The notes beneath the pieces were generated by a model that was given only the letters and a program-made list of their open reading frames with translations, was not told where the DNA came from and ran no database searches. A stretch of 64,000 nucleotides of DNA, taken from the NCBI RefSeq assembly GCF_040610475.1, contig NZ_JBEXMJ010000011.1:1-64000 (forward strand), written 5' to 3'. The stretch is from Actinopolymorpha sp. NPDC004070. Lineage in GTDB: Bacteria; Actinomycetota; Actinomycetes; Propionibacteriales; Actinopolymorphaceae. Shown piece after piece: positions 35,443 to 44,303 of this stretch. Each line of letters opens with the position of its first letter. The stretch's first letter is position 1. Position numbers and translations under genes: made by a program.

Positions 35443-36114
35443 TCAGCGGGCGGCGACGTCGACCAGGATGCTCGACAGTTCGTCCGGCGCGTCCCGCATC
35501 AGGTTGTGGCCGGCGGCCAGCCGGTGCGTGGTCCAGCCGGGGTCCCCGCTCAGCCTCTGGTAGACGTGCGTGAACGGAGACTGGTCGGCCCAGCCCGCGG
35601 CGTACACGTAGTCCCGGCGGCGGATGTGCCCGAGGTCGCCGGTGAGCCGCAGCGGCTGGAGCACCGACGCGATCGGGTGTGGCGTGGCCCGGGCGTCGAA
35701 GAACGGCAGGGGCAAGGAGGCGCACCCGGTCTCGTCCACGTCGGCGTACCACGTCCGTTCCTGGTCGGACACCAGGGACCAGCAGGAGTCACCGTCCTGC
35801 GGCACCACGGCGTCCAGATAGACCAGGGAGTCGACCCGGTCCGGCGCGCGGTCGGCAGCACCGGTGATCACCATTCCGCCGTAGCTGTGTCCGACCAGCA
35901 CCGCGTCCCGCAGGTCCTCGCCGTCGAGGACGGCGAGGACGTCCTGGATGTGCGTGTCGAGGTTCACCGTGCCGTGCAGCAAGTGTCGGCGTTCGCTCAC
36001 GCCGGTCAACGTCAGCGGGTGGACGGCGTGTCCGAGGTCGCGCAGTCGCCGGGTGAGGTGCTCGAAGGACCATCCGCCGTGGCACATGCCGGGGACGAGG
36101 ACGAAGGTCGTCAT
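35443..36114 (-). CDS. Alpha/beta hydrolase (esterase-like)
   Basis: 223 residues. The fold begins TTFVLVPGMCHGGWSFEHL; the nucleophile Ser77 is in VLVGHSYGGMVITG, and the catalytic His is likely the one in RLAAGHNLMRDAPDEL. It resembles the plant methyl-esterase/salicylate-binding type of small hydrolases. ATG 36114 overlaps the MFS stop as ATGA and has GGAG upstream, so it is translated with the transporter. The pair may be a drug export and hydrolysis unit under TetR control (inference). Confidence 0.85.
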   Translation of the reverse strand: MTTFVLVPGMCHGGWSFEHLTRRLRDLGHAVHPLTLTGVSERRHLLHGTVNLDTHIQDVLAVLDGEDLRDAVLVGHSYGGMVITGAADRAPDRVDSLVYLDAVVPQDGDSCWSLVSDQERTWYADVDETGCASLPLPFFDARATPHPIASVLQPLRLTGDLGHIRRRDYVYAAGWADQSPFTHVYQRLSGDPGWTTHRLAAGHNLMRDAPDELSSILVDVAAR

Positions 36115-37286
36115 GGTGCTCCATCGGTTGGTGATGTGTGGTGGCGGTGCGGCGTGGCGGGTCGCCCGACGAGGGCGATCGCGGCGCCGGCGGTGCACAG
36201 AACCGCCGTCCACGCCAGGGCGGCCACGGGGGAAGTACGGTCGGCGACCAGCCCGGCGAGCCACGGACCGGCGGTCTGACCGGCGGCGAACACCGTGGTG
36301 AGGGCGGCGAGGGTGGCGGTCCAGTCGGTGGCCGGGACGTGCGCCCTCAGCACGGCGGTGACCGCGGCAGGCACGCCCATGAACGTCGCCCCGTACACCA
36401 GCGCGGAGAGCAGGACGACCGGCGGCGTGGACGACACCAGGACCAGGGCCGAGCCCCCGCCCAGCACGGCGAGCAGGGTGGCCAGAGCCCGGCTGCCGGG
36501 CCAGTCGGCGATCGGGCGGCTCCACAGGGCTGGGGCCACCGCGACGGCGGCGCCGAGCGCCGTCCAGGTGAGCACCACCTGCCCGACGGGGGCGTGCCGG
36601 TCGGTCAGGTAGGCGGAGAGGAAGGTGATGTAGGCGATGTAGCCGGTGGCGAACAACAGATAGGCCAGGGTGGTTGCCCAGAGCGGCCGGAGCCGGGCCC
36701 GCCCGGCCGTGGGCCGCTGGTCACCGTCGGTGCCGGCCGTGCTCCAACTCACCAGGGCGGCCAGCGCGGCGGCGACACCCAGACCGAGCCAGGCCAGCCG
36801 CCAGTGCACGCCGAGCAGCGGGACCGTCACGCCACTGACCACGATGCCCAGCCCGGCGCCGGCGAAGTACACCGTGATGGGAACGGCCGAGGCGGCCCGC
36901 GCGGCGGCGTGGGACGCGATCACCCCGCCGGCGATGAAGACCACCGCCCCGGTCGCCCCGGCCAGCGCTCGGATCGCCAGTAGCAGTGGGTAGGCGCCGC
37001 TGACGGCGGTCGCGGCCAGCGCACCGGCGGTCAGTGCCATGCCGGCCCGGAACGCGGTGGCCGCGCCGAGCCGGCGGATCAACCCGGTGGCCAGCAGCGC
37101 GCCGAGCAGGTAGCCGAGGCCGTTGGCGGCGCTCATCGCGCCCGCGTCGGCCAGCGTCCAGTGCAGGTCGTCGCGCATCGCCGGCAGCAGGAGCCCGTAC
37201 GCGAAGCGCGCGAAGCCGAGCGCCGAGGCGGTGCCCAGGGCCAGCCGTACGGCCTGCCCCACCCCGGCGGGCGCGGTCGACGTCAT
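36111..37286 (-). CDS. MFS transporter (YbfB/YjiJ type)
   Basis: 391 residues with twelve predicted helices. The first is LALGTASALGFARFAYGLLLPAMRDDLHWTLADAGAM. It has the short N-terminus and FAR-F-GY-LLP motif typical of YbfB-type exporters. ATG 37286 has GGGGGA upstream; an upstream open frame reaches 38582 but crosses the TetR gene antisense and is not coding. It is divergent from the TetR gene, with two shared operators between them, so it is probably that regulator's target. Confidence 0.87.
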   Translation of the reverse strand: MTSTAPAGVGQAVRLALGTASALGFARFAYGLLLPAMRDDLHWTLADAGAMSAANGLGYLLGALLATGLIRRLGAATAFRAGMALTAGALAATAVSGAYPLLLAIRALAGATGAVVFIAGGVIASHAAARAASAVPITVYFAGAGLGIVVSGVTVPLLGVHWRLAWLGLGVAAALAALVSWSTAGTDGDQRPTAGRARLRPLWATTLAYLLFATGYIAYITFLSAYLTDRHAPVGQVVLTWTALGAAVAVAPALWSRPIADWPGSRALATLLAVLGGGSALVLVSSTPPVVLLSALVYGATFMGVPAAVTAVLRAHVPATDWTATLAALTTVFAAGQTAGPWLAGLVADRTSPVAALAWTAVLCTAGAAIALVGRPATPHRHHTSPTDGAP

Positions 37287-37300
37287 GAGTCCCCCTGGGA

Positions 37301-37359
37301 ACGAACCGATCGGTACGAATTCCGGGAATGCTAGCAGGGGAACGAACCGACCGGTACTA
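37301..37359. promoter_or_regulatory. Two TetR operators
   Basis: ACGAACCGATCGGTACGA (37301-37318) and ACGAACCGACCGGTACTA (37342-37359) are near-identical palindromes centred on ACCGATCGGT, 41 bp apart, between the divergent MFS and TetR genes. The second overlaps TACTAT, a likely -10 for tetR 7 nt before its ATG. Confidence 0.75.
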
Positions 37360-37367
37360 TCCATCTC

Positions 37368-37979
37368 ATGCCAGTCCCGAAGGGCTCGTCGATCGACCCG
37401 GAACGCACCCGCGCCGGCATCGTCGACGCGGCCACCCCGCTGCTGTACGAGCGGGGCCTGGACGGCATCGGCGTCGCCGAGCTGTGCACCCGTCTCGGCG
37501 TATCCAAGGAGACCCTCTACCGCTACTTCGGCAGCAAGGAGGGCCTGATCGAGGCAGTGCTGGCGGCCCGCAGCGAGCGGGTGTCGACCTGGATCGCCGA
37601 CGCCGCGGCCGCCGCCGGGGACGATCCGCGCGACCAGATCACCGCCGTCTTCGACGAACTCCAACGGTGGTACGAGGAGCCGGACTTCCGCGGCTGCGCG
37701 ATGCAGAACGCCGCCGCGCAGCACCACGTCGAGGCGGTACGTTCGATCACCGCGCGGCACCTGGACCGCCGGCTCGACCTGTTGACCGACATCGCCCGGC
37801 GCGCCGGCGCGGACGACCCGGACGCCCTCGGACGGCAACTGCTCCTGCTGGTGGAGGGCGCGACCCTGGTCGCCGCCCACCATGACCGCGCCGGTGCCGG
37901 CGGCTACGCCAAGCGCGCCGCCCTGGCGCTGCTGCCCGCCACCCGGCCGGCCGATCGCGGCAGCCGCCGTCCGGCGTGA
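37368..37979 (+). CDS. TetR/AcrR family repressor
   Basis: 203 residues. The N-terminal helix-turn-helix is RAGIVDAATPLLYERGLDGIGVAELCTRLGVSKETLYRYFGSKEGLIEAVL. The C-terminal ligand domain contains FRGCAMQNAAAQHH, seen in a common TetR clade. It should repress the divergent MFS/hydrolase operon through the twin palindromes. ATG 37368 lacks a Shine-Dalgarno site; TACTAT 7 nt upstream suggests leaderless expression. Its terminal codons form part of the 24-bp direct repeat. Confidence 0.88.
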   Translation: MPVPKGSSIDPERTRAGIVDAATPLLYERGLDGIGVAELCTRLGVSKETLYRYFGSKEGLIEAVLAARSERVSTWIADAAAAAGDDPRDQITAVFDELQRWYEEPDFRGCAMQNAAAQHHVEAVRSITARHLDRRLDLLTDIARRAGADDPDALGRQLLLLVEGATLVAAHHDRAGAGGYAKRAALALLPATRPADRGSRRPA

Positions 37980-37983
37980 GCTG
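37960..37983. repeat. 24-bp direct repeat, right copy
   Basis: Identical to 35418-35441; it contains the last codons and TGA stop of the TetR gene. Chance identity over 24 bp within 64 kb is very unlikely, so one copy derives from the other or both derive from a recombination event. Confidence 0.85.
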
Positions 37984-38090
37984 GGCGCCGGCGGCACCGA
38001 ACGCCGTCCGGCGTACCGGCAGCACACTTTCGTAGGGCTCGACCGCACCCATCGCCGCTGGTGAGGGTGCCGGCCCGCTCGCTGTAATCG

Positions 38091-38126
38091 CTGTGGGCCC
38101 GTTCCCGATCGGGAAGGGGCCCACAG
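38091..38126. terminator. Terminator-like hairpin
   Basis: CTGTGGGCCCGTTCCCGA (38091-38108) faces a complement with one mismatch (38109-38126). It lies between the TetR gene and the downstream carboxylesterase, both rightward, so it ends tetR transcription or forms part of the esterase leader. Confidence 0.6.
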
Positions 38127-38162
38127 CTCGGATCCCCTTACAGCGAAGCGAGATGAGCACCC

Positions 38163-39812
38163 ATGCGAAAGCGAATCGGTGCGTCGGTGGCGGCCGTCGC
38201 CGGCCTCACGGTGAGTCTGGCGGGCCTGCTGGCCGGACAGGCCCTCGCCGCCGGTCCACCCGGCACCGCGCCTCCACCGCCGGACCGGCCGGTCGTACGT
38301 ACCGACCGCGGCCTCGTCGCGGGCACGACGACCGGCGACTATCGCCTCTTCCAGGGCATCCCGTACGCCGCCCCGCCGACCGGCCGGCTGCGCTGGACGA
38401 ACCCGCGCCCGGCGGCGCACTGGAACGGCGTCCGGCCCGCCACCAAGCCCGGCAGCCCGTGCCCGCAGGCACCCGGCGAGGTGCCCGGCGGCAGCACCAC
38501 CGAGGACTGCCTGTACCTCAACGTCACCAGTCCCACCTCCGCCGGCCCGAAGCGCACGCGTCCGGTCGTGGTGTGGGTGCACGGCGGCGGCTTCACCTCG
38601 GGTGCGGGCAGCAGCTACGACGCCCGCCGGATGGCGGTCCGCGGCGACGTGGTGGTGGTCACCGTCAACTACCGGCTGGGTGTCTTCGGGTACTTCGCCC
38701 TGCCCGGCCTCCGCGGCGGCGGCGACTTCGGACTACAGGACCAGCTCGCCGCGCTGCGCTGGGTGCGCCGCAACATCGCGGCGTTCGGCGGGGACCCCCA
38801 CAACGTGACGCTGGCCGGTGAGTCCGCCGGCGGGATGAGCACGTGTGCGTTCCTGACCGCTCCGGCGGCCGCGGGCCTGTTCCAGAAGGGCATCATGCAG
38901 AGCGGTTCGTGCATGCTGGAGTGGCCCGCGAACACCTGGTACCCCGGCATGCCCGCGTTCGCGCCGTACGCACCGCTGGCGGAGGTCGAGGAGTTCGGCA
39001 AGGAGACCACCGCCGACCTGCACTGCGCCGACCCGCACACCGCGCTCGCGCTGGCCTGTCTGCGCAAGGTCGAGCCGGAGAGACTGCTCGGGGTCGACCA
39101 GCCGTACAACATGCCGGCGTACGGCACACCGCTCCTGCCCCGCGACCCCGCCGAGGCGCTGCGCACCGGGTACTTCCGCAAGGTGCCGGTCATCTCCGGC
39201 GGCAACCGCGACGAGGGCGCCGGCAACGCGGCCGCGCTGCAGACCAACCAGCCGCTGACCGAGCAGAGCTACCTGGACCTGCTCACCGGCACGTTCGGCG
39301 CCGACGCCGGTAGGCAGGTCGCGGCGCACTACCCGGTCGCCGCGTTCGGCACGCCGGCGCAGGCGTGGGCGGCGGTCATCTCCGACCGGCCGTGGGCCTG
39401 CCCGACGCTGCAGGGAAATCAGGCGATGGCGAGGCGGACCACGACGTACGCCTACGAGTTCGCCGACCGGACCGCGCCGAACCTGGGCGCGCCGCCCCCG
39501 CCGAACTTCCGGATCGGTGCCGCGCACGCGTTCGACCTGCCGTACGTCTTCGACTTCAGCGGGTACGGCCTGCACCTCGACCCGGCGCAGCAGCGGCTGT
39601 CGGACCAGATGGTCGGCTACTGGACGAGGTTCGCCGCCACCGGGAACCCGAACGGGCCCGGGCTGCCGGCCTGGCGGGCGTTCCGCCCCGGCGACACGAC
39701 GGCGCCCGCGCTGGCCACCGAGGCCGACGGCGGGGTGCGGCCGGTCGACCTCGCCGCCCGGCACCAGTGCGGCTTCTGGTCAGGGCTCGCGGCGAAGTCC
39801 GACGCCGGCTGA
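38163..39812 (+). CDS. Secreted type-B carboxylesterase
   Basis: 549 residues. A signal peptide (about 1-29: basic start, then VAAVAGLTVSLAGLLAGQALA) is followed by the carboxylesterase/lipase B fold: FQGIPYAAPPTGRLRW, EDCLYLNVTSP, VVWVHGGGFTSGAGSSYD (oxyanion hole), and the nucleophile Ser221 in LAGESAGGMS. The Glu is in ISGGNRDEGA and the His in GAAHAFDLPYVF. It hydrolyses extracellular esters of unknown nature. ATG 38163 is used; ribosome-binding sequence is weak. Confidence 0.92.
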   Translation: MRKRIGASVAAVAGLTVSLAGLLAGQALAAGPPGTAPPPPDRPVVRTDRGLVAGTTTGDYRLFQGIPYAAPPTGRLRWTNPRPAAHWNGVRPATKPGSPCPQAPGEVPGGSTTEDCLYLNVTSPTSAGPKRTRPVVVWVHGGGFTSGAGSSYDARRMAVRGDVVVVTVNYRLGVFGYFALPGLRGGGDFGLQDQLAALRWVRRNIAAFGGDPHNVTLAGESAGGMSTCAFLTAPAAAGLFQKGIMQSGSCMLEWPANTWYPGMPAFAPYAPLAEVEEFGKETTADLHCADPHTALALACLRKVEPERLLGVDQPYNMPAYGTPLLPRDPAEALRTGYFRKVPVISGGNRDEGAGNAAALQTNQPLTEQSYLDLLTGTFGADAGRQVAAHYPVAAFGTPAQAWAAVISDRPWACPTLQGNQAMARRTTTYAYEFADRTAPNLGAPPPPNFRIGAAHAFDLPYVFDFSGYGLHLDPAQQRLSDQMVGYWTRFAATGNPNGPGLPAWRAFRPGDTTAPALATEADGGVRPVDLAARHQCGFWSGLAAKSDAG

Positions 39813-39824
39813 CCGCCAGCCGAG

Positions 39825-40928
39825 TCAGGTCCTCGCCGCGTCCTCGCCGACAGGAGTACGCGGGAAGAGATCCGCGACGCCGCCGAGTCCGCCCACCACG
39901 GCCCGCGCGCCGAGGGCGGACACGGCGGCGGCCTCCTCGCCGGTGAGGTACGCCGCCGGCGACTTGCCGTGCACCCGGGCGAGCAGCAGCGCGCCGGTGT
40001 GCCGGACCACCGCCTCCTCGTCCACGGCCAGGCCGCCGGCCTGCGCGTACGCCGTACGGAACGCCTCCGCGCAGCGCACCAGCCGCGGGACGACATCCGT
40101 GCCGTCCGGGTGACCGGCCAGGTGGACGCTCTTCATCACCAGGTGGTGCAGCATGAACGCGACGTCGAACACCGGGTTGCCCGCGTGTGCCACCTCGTGG
40201 TCGAGCACCCACAGCCCGCCGCCCGCCCCGCTCGGGTCGACCAGCACGTTCTTCGGGGAGAAGTCGCCGTGCACCAGACACCGCGGCCGGGTGAGGAGCT
40301 CGTCCAGGCAGCCGAGCACCGCGGTGGCGAGGTCGGGCCGGCGGGCCGCGACGGTGCGGTGGTAGGGGTCGCCGCGCAGTTCCAGGAACATCGTGAGGTC
40401 GCCGTACGCCGCGAGCCGGTCGCCCACGCCCGGGTCGGCGGTGGCGGCGTGCCAGGCGCCCAGCACCCGCCCGAGCGTCGCCCCGGCGGCGACGTCGACC
40501 ACCCCGGCCAGCAGCGCCTTCCGCCACTCGGTCCAGCCGGCCGGTGCGGCGGTCATGGTGAGGACGAAGCACTCCGGGTCGTAGTCGACCAGCCGGGGCA
40601 GATGGGCCGGGGTCAGCTCGCCATACCAGCGCAGCGCCGCCGCCTCCACCCCGGCGCGTTCGACCCGGGCGGGCCACTCGTCGGCCACCGCCAGGAAGGG
40701 CAACGGCTGCTTGACGACGTACGTCCGTACGCCGGGCATCCAGCCGTCGCCGTCGAGACCGTCCACGCCGTCCACGCGGTCCGCGCCCTCGGTCCCGTCC
40801 TCCGCGACCACCAGGAACGTCGCCCCGCTCACCCCACCGGACAGTACCGAGGCTGTCGCCGGGGCGTCCGGGGCGAGCACTCCCCGACCGCGCAGGAAAC
40901 GCACCACGGTGTCCTCGCTCAGCCGCAC
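39825..40928 (-). CDS. APH-type phosphotransferase
   Basis: 367 residues of the aminoglycoside-phosphotransferase/choline-kinase fold. The catalytic loop is CLVHGDFSPKNVLVDPSG and the metal Asp is in WVLDHEVAHAGNPVFD. The N-lobe has LSGGVSGATFLVV and YVVKQPLPFL. It may phosphorylate a small metabolite such as methylthioribose or be a resistance-like kinase; the substrate is unknown. GTG 40928 is chosen for GGGAGG about 8 nt upstream; the frame stays open to 41060. It is divergent from a histidine kinase. Confidence 0.82.
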   Translation of the reverse strand: MRLSEDTVVRFLRGRGVLAPDAPATASVLSGGVSGATFLVVAEDGTEGADRVDGVDGLDGDGWMPGVRTYVVKQPLPFLAVADEWPARVERAGVEAAALRWYGELTPAHLPRLVDYDPECFVLTMTAAPAGWTEWRKALLAGVVDVAAGATLGRVLGAWHAATADPGVGDRLAAYGDLTMFLELRGDPYHRTVAARRPDLATAVLGCLDELLTRPRCLVHGDFSPKNVLVDPSGAGGGLWVLDHEVAHAGNPVFDVAFMLHHLVMKSVHLAGHPDGTDVVPRLVRCAEAFRTAYAQAGGLAVDEEAVVRHTGALLLARVHGKSPAAYLTGEEAAAVSALGARAVVGGLGGVADLFPRTPVGEDAART

Positions 40929-41028
40929 GCCGAACCGCCTCCCAAGCACGGGGTAGGGATATCCCCACCAGCGAACCAGGAGTCCGCCGGATGGAGAAGC
41001 CCATGTTTCGGCCCGTACTGTCCCTGAC

Positions 41029-42351
41029 ATGACCAGCGCAACCCCTGACCTGGCCCGCACCGGGCGGGCCGAGGCCGGCCGCCGCGGCTACTGGCACCGC
41101 CTCGGCGGCCGCTCGATCTACGTCCTGGCGGGCTTTCCGCTGGCGATCGTGCGGTTCGTCGTGCTGATCGTGTTGTTCCTGTTCGGGGTGGGGACGGCGG
41201 TCACCTTCCTCGGGCTGCCGGTTCTGGCCGGGACGATGAAGGTCGCCCGCGGTTTCGCGGCGGTCGACCGGGCCCGGCTGTCGCGGGTGCAGGGCTGGCC
41301 GGCCCGGCGCCCGGCGTACGTCGGCGGGCACCCCCACACCCGGGTGGGCCGGATGCTCGCGCCGCTGCGGCAGGGACAGTCCTGGGCGGACTGGGGCCAC
41401 GGCGTCCTCGGGCTCTTCCCGGCCGTGCTCGGGTTCGCGTTCACGCTGCTCTGGTGGGCGGGGACGGTGGCCGGTCTCACGGCGTTCGCCTACATCTGGA
41501 TCCTGGACCGGACCACCGGCTACGAGGGGCTCGGCACGTTGCTCCGCATCAGCGACGCCTGGCAGTTCGACGCGGCGATCAACACCGCCGCCGGGCTGAT
41601 CTTCCTGTTCACCCTCCCCGCGGTGGTCCGCGGCTGCGCCGAGCTCGAGGCCGCGCTGGCCCGGGCCATGCTGACCAGCGACCGGGTGGCCGACCTGCAC
41701 GGCCGGGTGTCCGACCTCACCCAGAGCCGCGACGCCGCCGTCTCCGCGGAGGCCCAGGCCCTGCGCAGGCTGGAACGCGACATCCACGACGGGCCGCAGC
41801 AGCGGCTGGTCCGGCTGGCGATGGACCTGTCCTCCGCGCAGCGCCGGCTGGCCAAGGACCCTTCGACCGTGCAGCCGATGCTGGCCGAGGCGATCACCGC
41901 GACCCGGGAGACGCTGGAGGAGCTGCGGGCGCTGTCCCGTGGAATCGCCCCGCCGATCCTCGCCGACCGCGGGCTGCGGGCCGCGCTGGCCGCGGTCGCG
42001 GGGCGGTCCACGGTGCCGGTCGACCTCGCCGTCGACATCCCCGACGGCGAGCACCTGCCGCTGATGGTGGAGAACACCGCGTACTTCGTGGTCGCCGAGG
42101 CGCTCACCAACGTGGCCAAGCACAGTGCCGCCACCCGGTGCACGGTCGAGGTCCGGCGTACCGGCAGCCACGTCCAGGTGGTCGTCGGCGACAACGGCGT
42201 CGGTGGGGCGCACACCGCCAAGGGGCACGGGCTGGCCGGACTCACCGAACGGCTACGCGGCGTGGGAGGCTTGCTCGCGGCGACCAGCCCGGTCGGCGGA
42301 CCGACCGTGCTCACCGCCGAGCTCCCTTTGCAGAGTTCGCAGAACGCCTGA
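41029..42351 (+). CDS. Sensor histidine kinase with membrane sensor domain
   Basis: 440 residues. The N-terminal half has about four membrane helices of the actinobacterial putative-sensor type: FPLAIVRFVVLIVLFLFGVGTAVTFLGLPVLAGTM. The HisKA_3 dimerisation helix has the phospho-acceptor His253 in RLERDIHDGPQQRLVRLAMDL. The ATPase domain ends with GVGGAHTAKGHGLAGLTERL. It is expected to phosphorylate the LuxR-type regulator 30 bp downstream. ATG 41029 has no Shine-Dalgarno site; TACTGT 7 nt upstream suggests leaderless mRNA. Confidence 0.92.
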   Translation: MTSATPDLARTGRAEAGRRGYWHRLGGRSIYVLAGFPLAIVRFVVLIVLFLFGVGTAVTFLGLPVLAGTMKVARGFAAVDRARLSRVQGWPARRPAYVGGHPHTRVGRMLAPLRQGQSWADWGHGVLGLFPAVLGFAFTLLWWAGTVAGLTAFAYIWILDRTTGYEGLGTLLRISDAWQFDAAINTAAGLIFLFTLPAVVRGCAELEAALARAMLTSDRVADLHGRVSDLTQSRDAAVSAEAQALRRLERDIHDGPQQRLVRLAMDLSSAQRRLAKDPSTVQPMLAEAITATRETLEELRALSRGIAPPILADRGLRAALAAVAGRSTVPVDLAVDIPDGEHLPLMVENTAYFVVAEALTNVAKHSAATRCTVEVRRTGSHVQVVVGDNGVGGAHTAKGHGLAGLTERLRGVGGLLAATSPVGGPTVLTAELPLQSSQNA

Positions 42352-42381
42352 GACGAAAAGACTCGTGCGAAGGGATCCGTC

Positions 42382-43020
42382 GTGCGCGTGGTGATCGCGG
42401 AGGACTCCGTACTCCTGCGGGAAGGTCTCGTCCGGTTGCTCGAGGAGGCCGACCACACGGTGGTGGCCGCCGTGGGCGACGGGCCGTCCCTGGTGGACGC
42501 CGTGGTCGCGCACGAGCCGGACGTGTCCGTGGTCGACGTCCGCATGCCGCCCACGCACACCGACGAGGGGCTGCGGGCCGCGATCGAGGTCCGCAAACGG
42601 CTGCCGGGTGCGCCGGTCCTCGTGCTGTCCCAGTACGTCGAGGAGTCCTACGCCGCCGACCTAGTGGCCGACCGGGTGGGCGCAGTCGGCTACCTGCTCA
42701 AGGACCGCGTGGTCGACGTGGAGGAGTTCCTCGACGGCCTGGCCCGGGTCGCGGCCGGCGGCACCGTCCTGGACCCGGACGTGGTGGCCCAGCTCCTGGT
42801 CGCCCGCCGCGACCCGCTGGCCTCACTGACACCGCGCGAACGCGAGGTGCTCGCGCTGATGGCCGAGGGCCGTACGAACACCGCGATCTGCCGGCGGCTC
42901 GTGGTCAGCGAGGGCGCGGTGGAAAAGCACATCGGCAACATCTTCGCCAAGCTCGGGCTGGCGCCGTCGTTGTCCGACCACCGCCGGGTGATGGCCGTCC
43001 TCGCCTATCTCCGCCCCTGA
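42382..43020 (+). CDS. NarL/LuxR-type response regulator
   Basis: 212 residues. Receiver domain [21 protein letters not shown] with phospho-acceptor Asp52 in [11 protein letters not shown] and the switch Lys in GYLLKDRV. The C-terminal LuxR helix-turn-helix is [45 protein letters not shown]. It pairs with the kinase directly upstream. GTG 42382 follows AAGGGA. The signal and the regulon are unknown; no obvious target operon is adjacent. Confidence 0.92.
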   Translation: MRVVIAEDSVLLREGLVRLLEEADHTVVAAVGDGPSLVDAVVAHEPDVSVVDVRMPPTHTDEGLRAAIEVRKRLPGAPVLVLSQYVEESYAADLVADRVGAVGYLLKDRVVDVEEFLDGLARVAAGGTVLDPDVVAQLLVARRDPLASLTPREREVLALMAEGRTNTAICRRLVVSEGAVEKHIGNIFAKLGLAPSLSDHRRVMAVLAYLRP

Positions 43021-43051
43021 CCGCGCCCCTTCCGACCGGCCCCTCGGTGGA

Positions 43052-44104
43052 TCAGGCGGGCTGGCCGTTGGGGAGCACGATGACCTTCAGGTGCGCGGCG
43101 GGCTCGTGGTGCAGCGCGTCGAACCCGTGAGTGACCACCTGCTCCAGGCCGATCCGGTCGGTGATGAGCGGACGTACGTCGACCTCGCGGGACTCGAGCA
43201 GCCCGATGGCCTCGGGGAAGTCGACGTCGTAGGTGTGCGACAGCGAGGCGATCAGTTCCTTCTCACCGAGCAGGAACGAGATGAGGTTCAGGTCGAGGGT
43301 GTCGCCGCTGACGCCGACCAGGACCGTCCGGCCGCCCTTGCGGGTCCACTTCACGGCACTGCGGACGGCCGCGAGCTTTCCGCCCGCCTCGAACACCACG
43401 TCCGGGCCCACGCCGTCGGTCAGCTCCTTCAGCGCGTCCTCGGCGTCGTCGGGGCTGACCGCGCGGTCCGCACCCAGGCGTTCGGCGAGGGCGCGGCGTT
43501 CGGCGACCGGCTCGACCACGACGACGCGGTCGGCACCGCGCAGCCGGGCGACCTGGGCGACCAGGAGGCCGATCGTCCCGCCGCCGACGACGGCGACCGT
43601 CGAGCCGGGCTCGAGCCGCGAGCGCCGCACCGCACGCACGGCGACCGAGGTGGGTTCGGTGGCCGCCGCCTCCTCGGGGGTGATCGCGTCGGAGTACGGC
43701 AGGCAGATGCGCGCGGGTGCCAGCATCTCCTCGGCCAGTCCCCCGTCGGCGCCCTGGCCGGTCGACCGCAGGCTCACGCAGAGGGCGTAGTCGCCGCGCC
43801 GGCACCAGAAGCACTCCCCGCAGAACAGGTGACCCTCGACCGCGACCCGCCGGCCCACCGGCAGGTCCACGCCGGGTCCGGCCTCCACGACCACTCCGGC
43901 GGACTCGTGGCCCATGGTCAGCGGTTCGCGCTCGGCCAGCGGGGGCTCCTCGGACCGGCGGGCGTTCAGGTAGACCTCGAGGTCGGTGCCGCAGATCCCG
44001 GCCGCCTCGACCTTCAGCCGCACCCAGCCGGGCGGAGGGCTGCCGAGCGCGGGAACGTCCTCGATCCGCAGGTCCTGCCGGCCGTACATCCTCGCGGCGC
44101 GCAT
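43052..44104 (-). CDS. Zinc-dependent alcohol/sugar dehydrogenase
   Basis: 350 residues of the MDR family. The catalytic zinc ligands are in AAGICGTDLEVY (Cys) and MGHESAG (His, Glu); the structural-zinc cysteines are in LFCGECFWCRRGDYALC. The NAD site is VAVVGGGTIGLLVAQVARLRGA. Sequence resembles threonine- or sorbitol-dehydrogenase groups; the substrate is unknown. ATG 44104 has GGAG upstream; the open frame to 44404 is not coding. It is convergent with the response regulator. Confidence 0.86.
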   Translation of the reverse strand: MRAARMYGRQDLRIEDVPALGSPPPGWVRLKVEAAGICGTDLEVYLNARRSEEPPLAEREPLTMGHESAGVVVEAGPGVDLPVGRRVAVEGHLFCGECFWCRRGDYALCVSLRSTGQGADGGLAEEMLAPARICLPYSDAITPEEAAATEPTSVAVRAVRRSRLEPGSTVAVVGGGTIGLLVAQVARLRGADRVVVVEPVAERRALAERLGADRAVSPDDAEDALKELTDGVGPDVVFEAGGKLAAVRSAVKWTRKGGRTVLVGVSGDTLDLNLISFLLGEKELIASLSHTYDVDFPEAIGLLESREVDVRPLITDRIGLEQVVTHGFDALHHEPAAHLKVIVLPNGQPA

Positions 44105-44303
44105 CGGTCTCCTTCTCGGGTGGTCGGGGGGCGGCCCGGCGTTCGGCGGTTCGGTGCGTTGAACGCATCCGCGGCGAACCGGGCCCCGACGCGCATCGTA
44201 TCCAGCCGATTTTGCGTGGTCGCAACACTGACCGACCCCGGCCCGAAACATTCGCCCGGCACGGTGGCAGTGCGTACATGCACACCGAAGTAGGGGGACC
44301 ATC

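Noticed and set aside
37287..38582. Upstream extension of the MFS gene on the minus strand
   Set aside because: It crosses the TetR gene and operators antisense; ATG 37286 with GGGGGA is the credible start.
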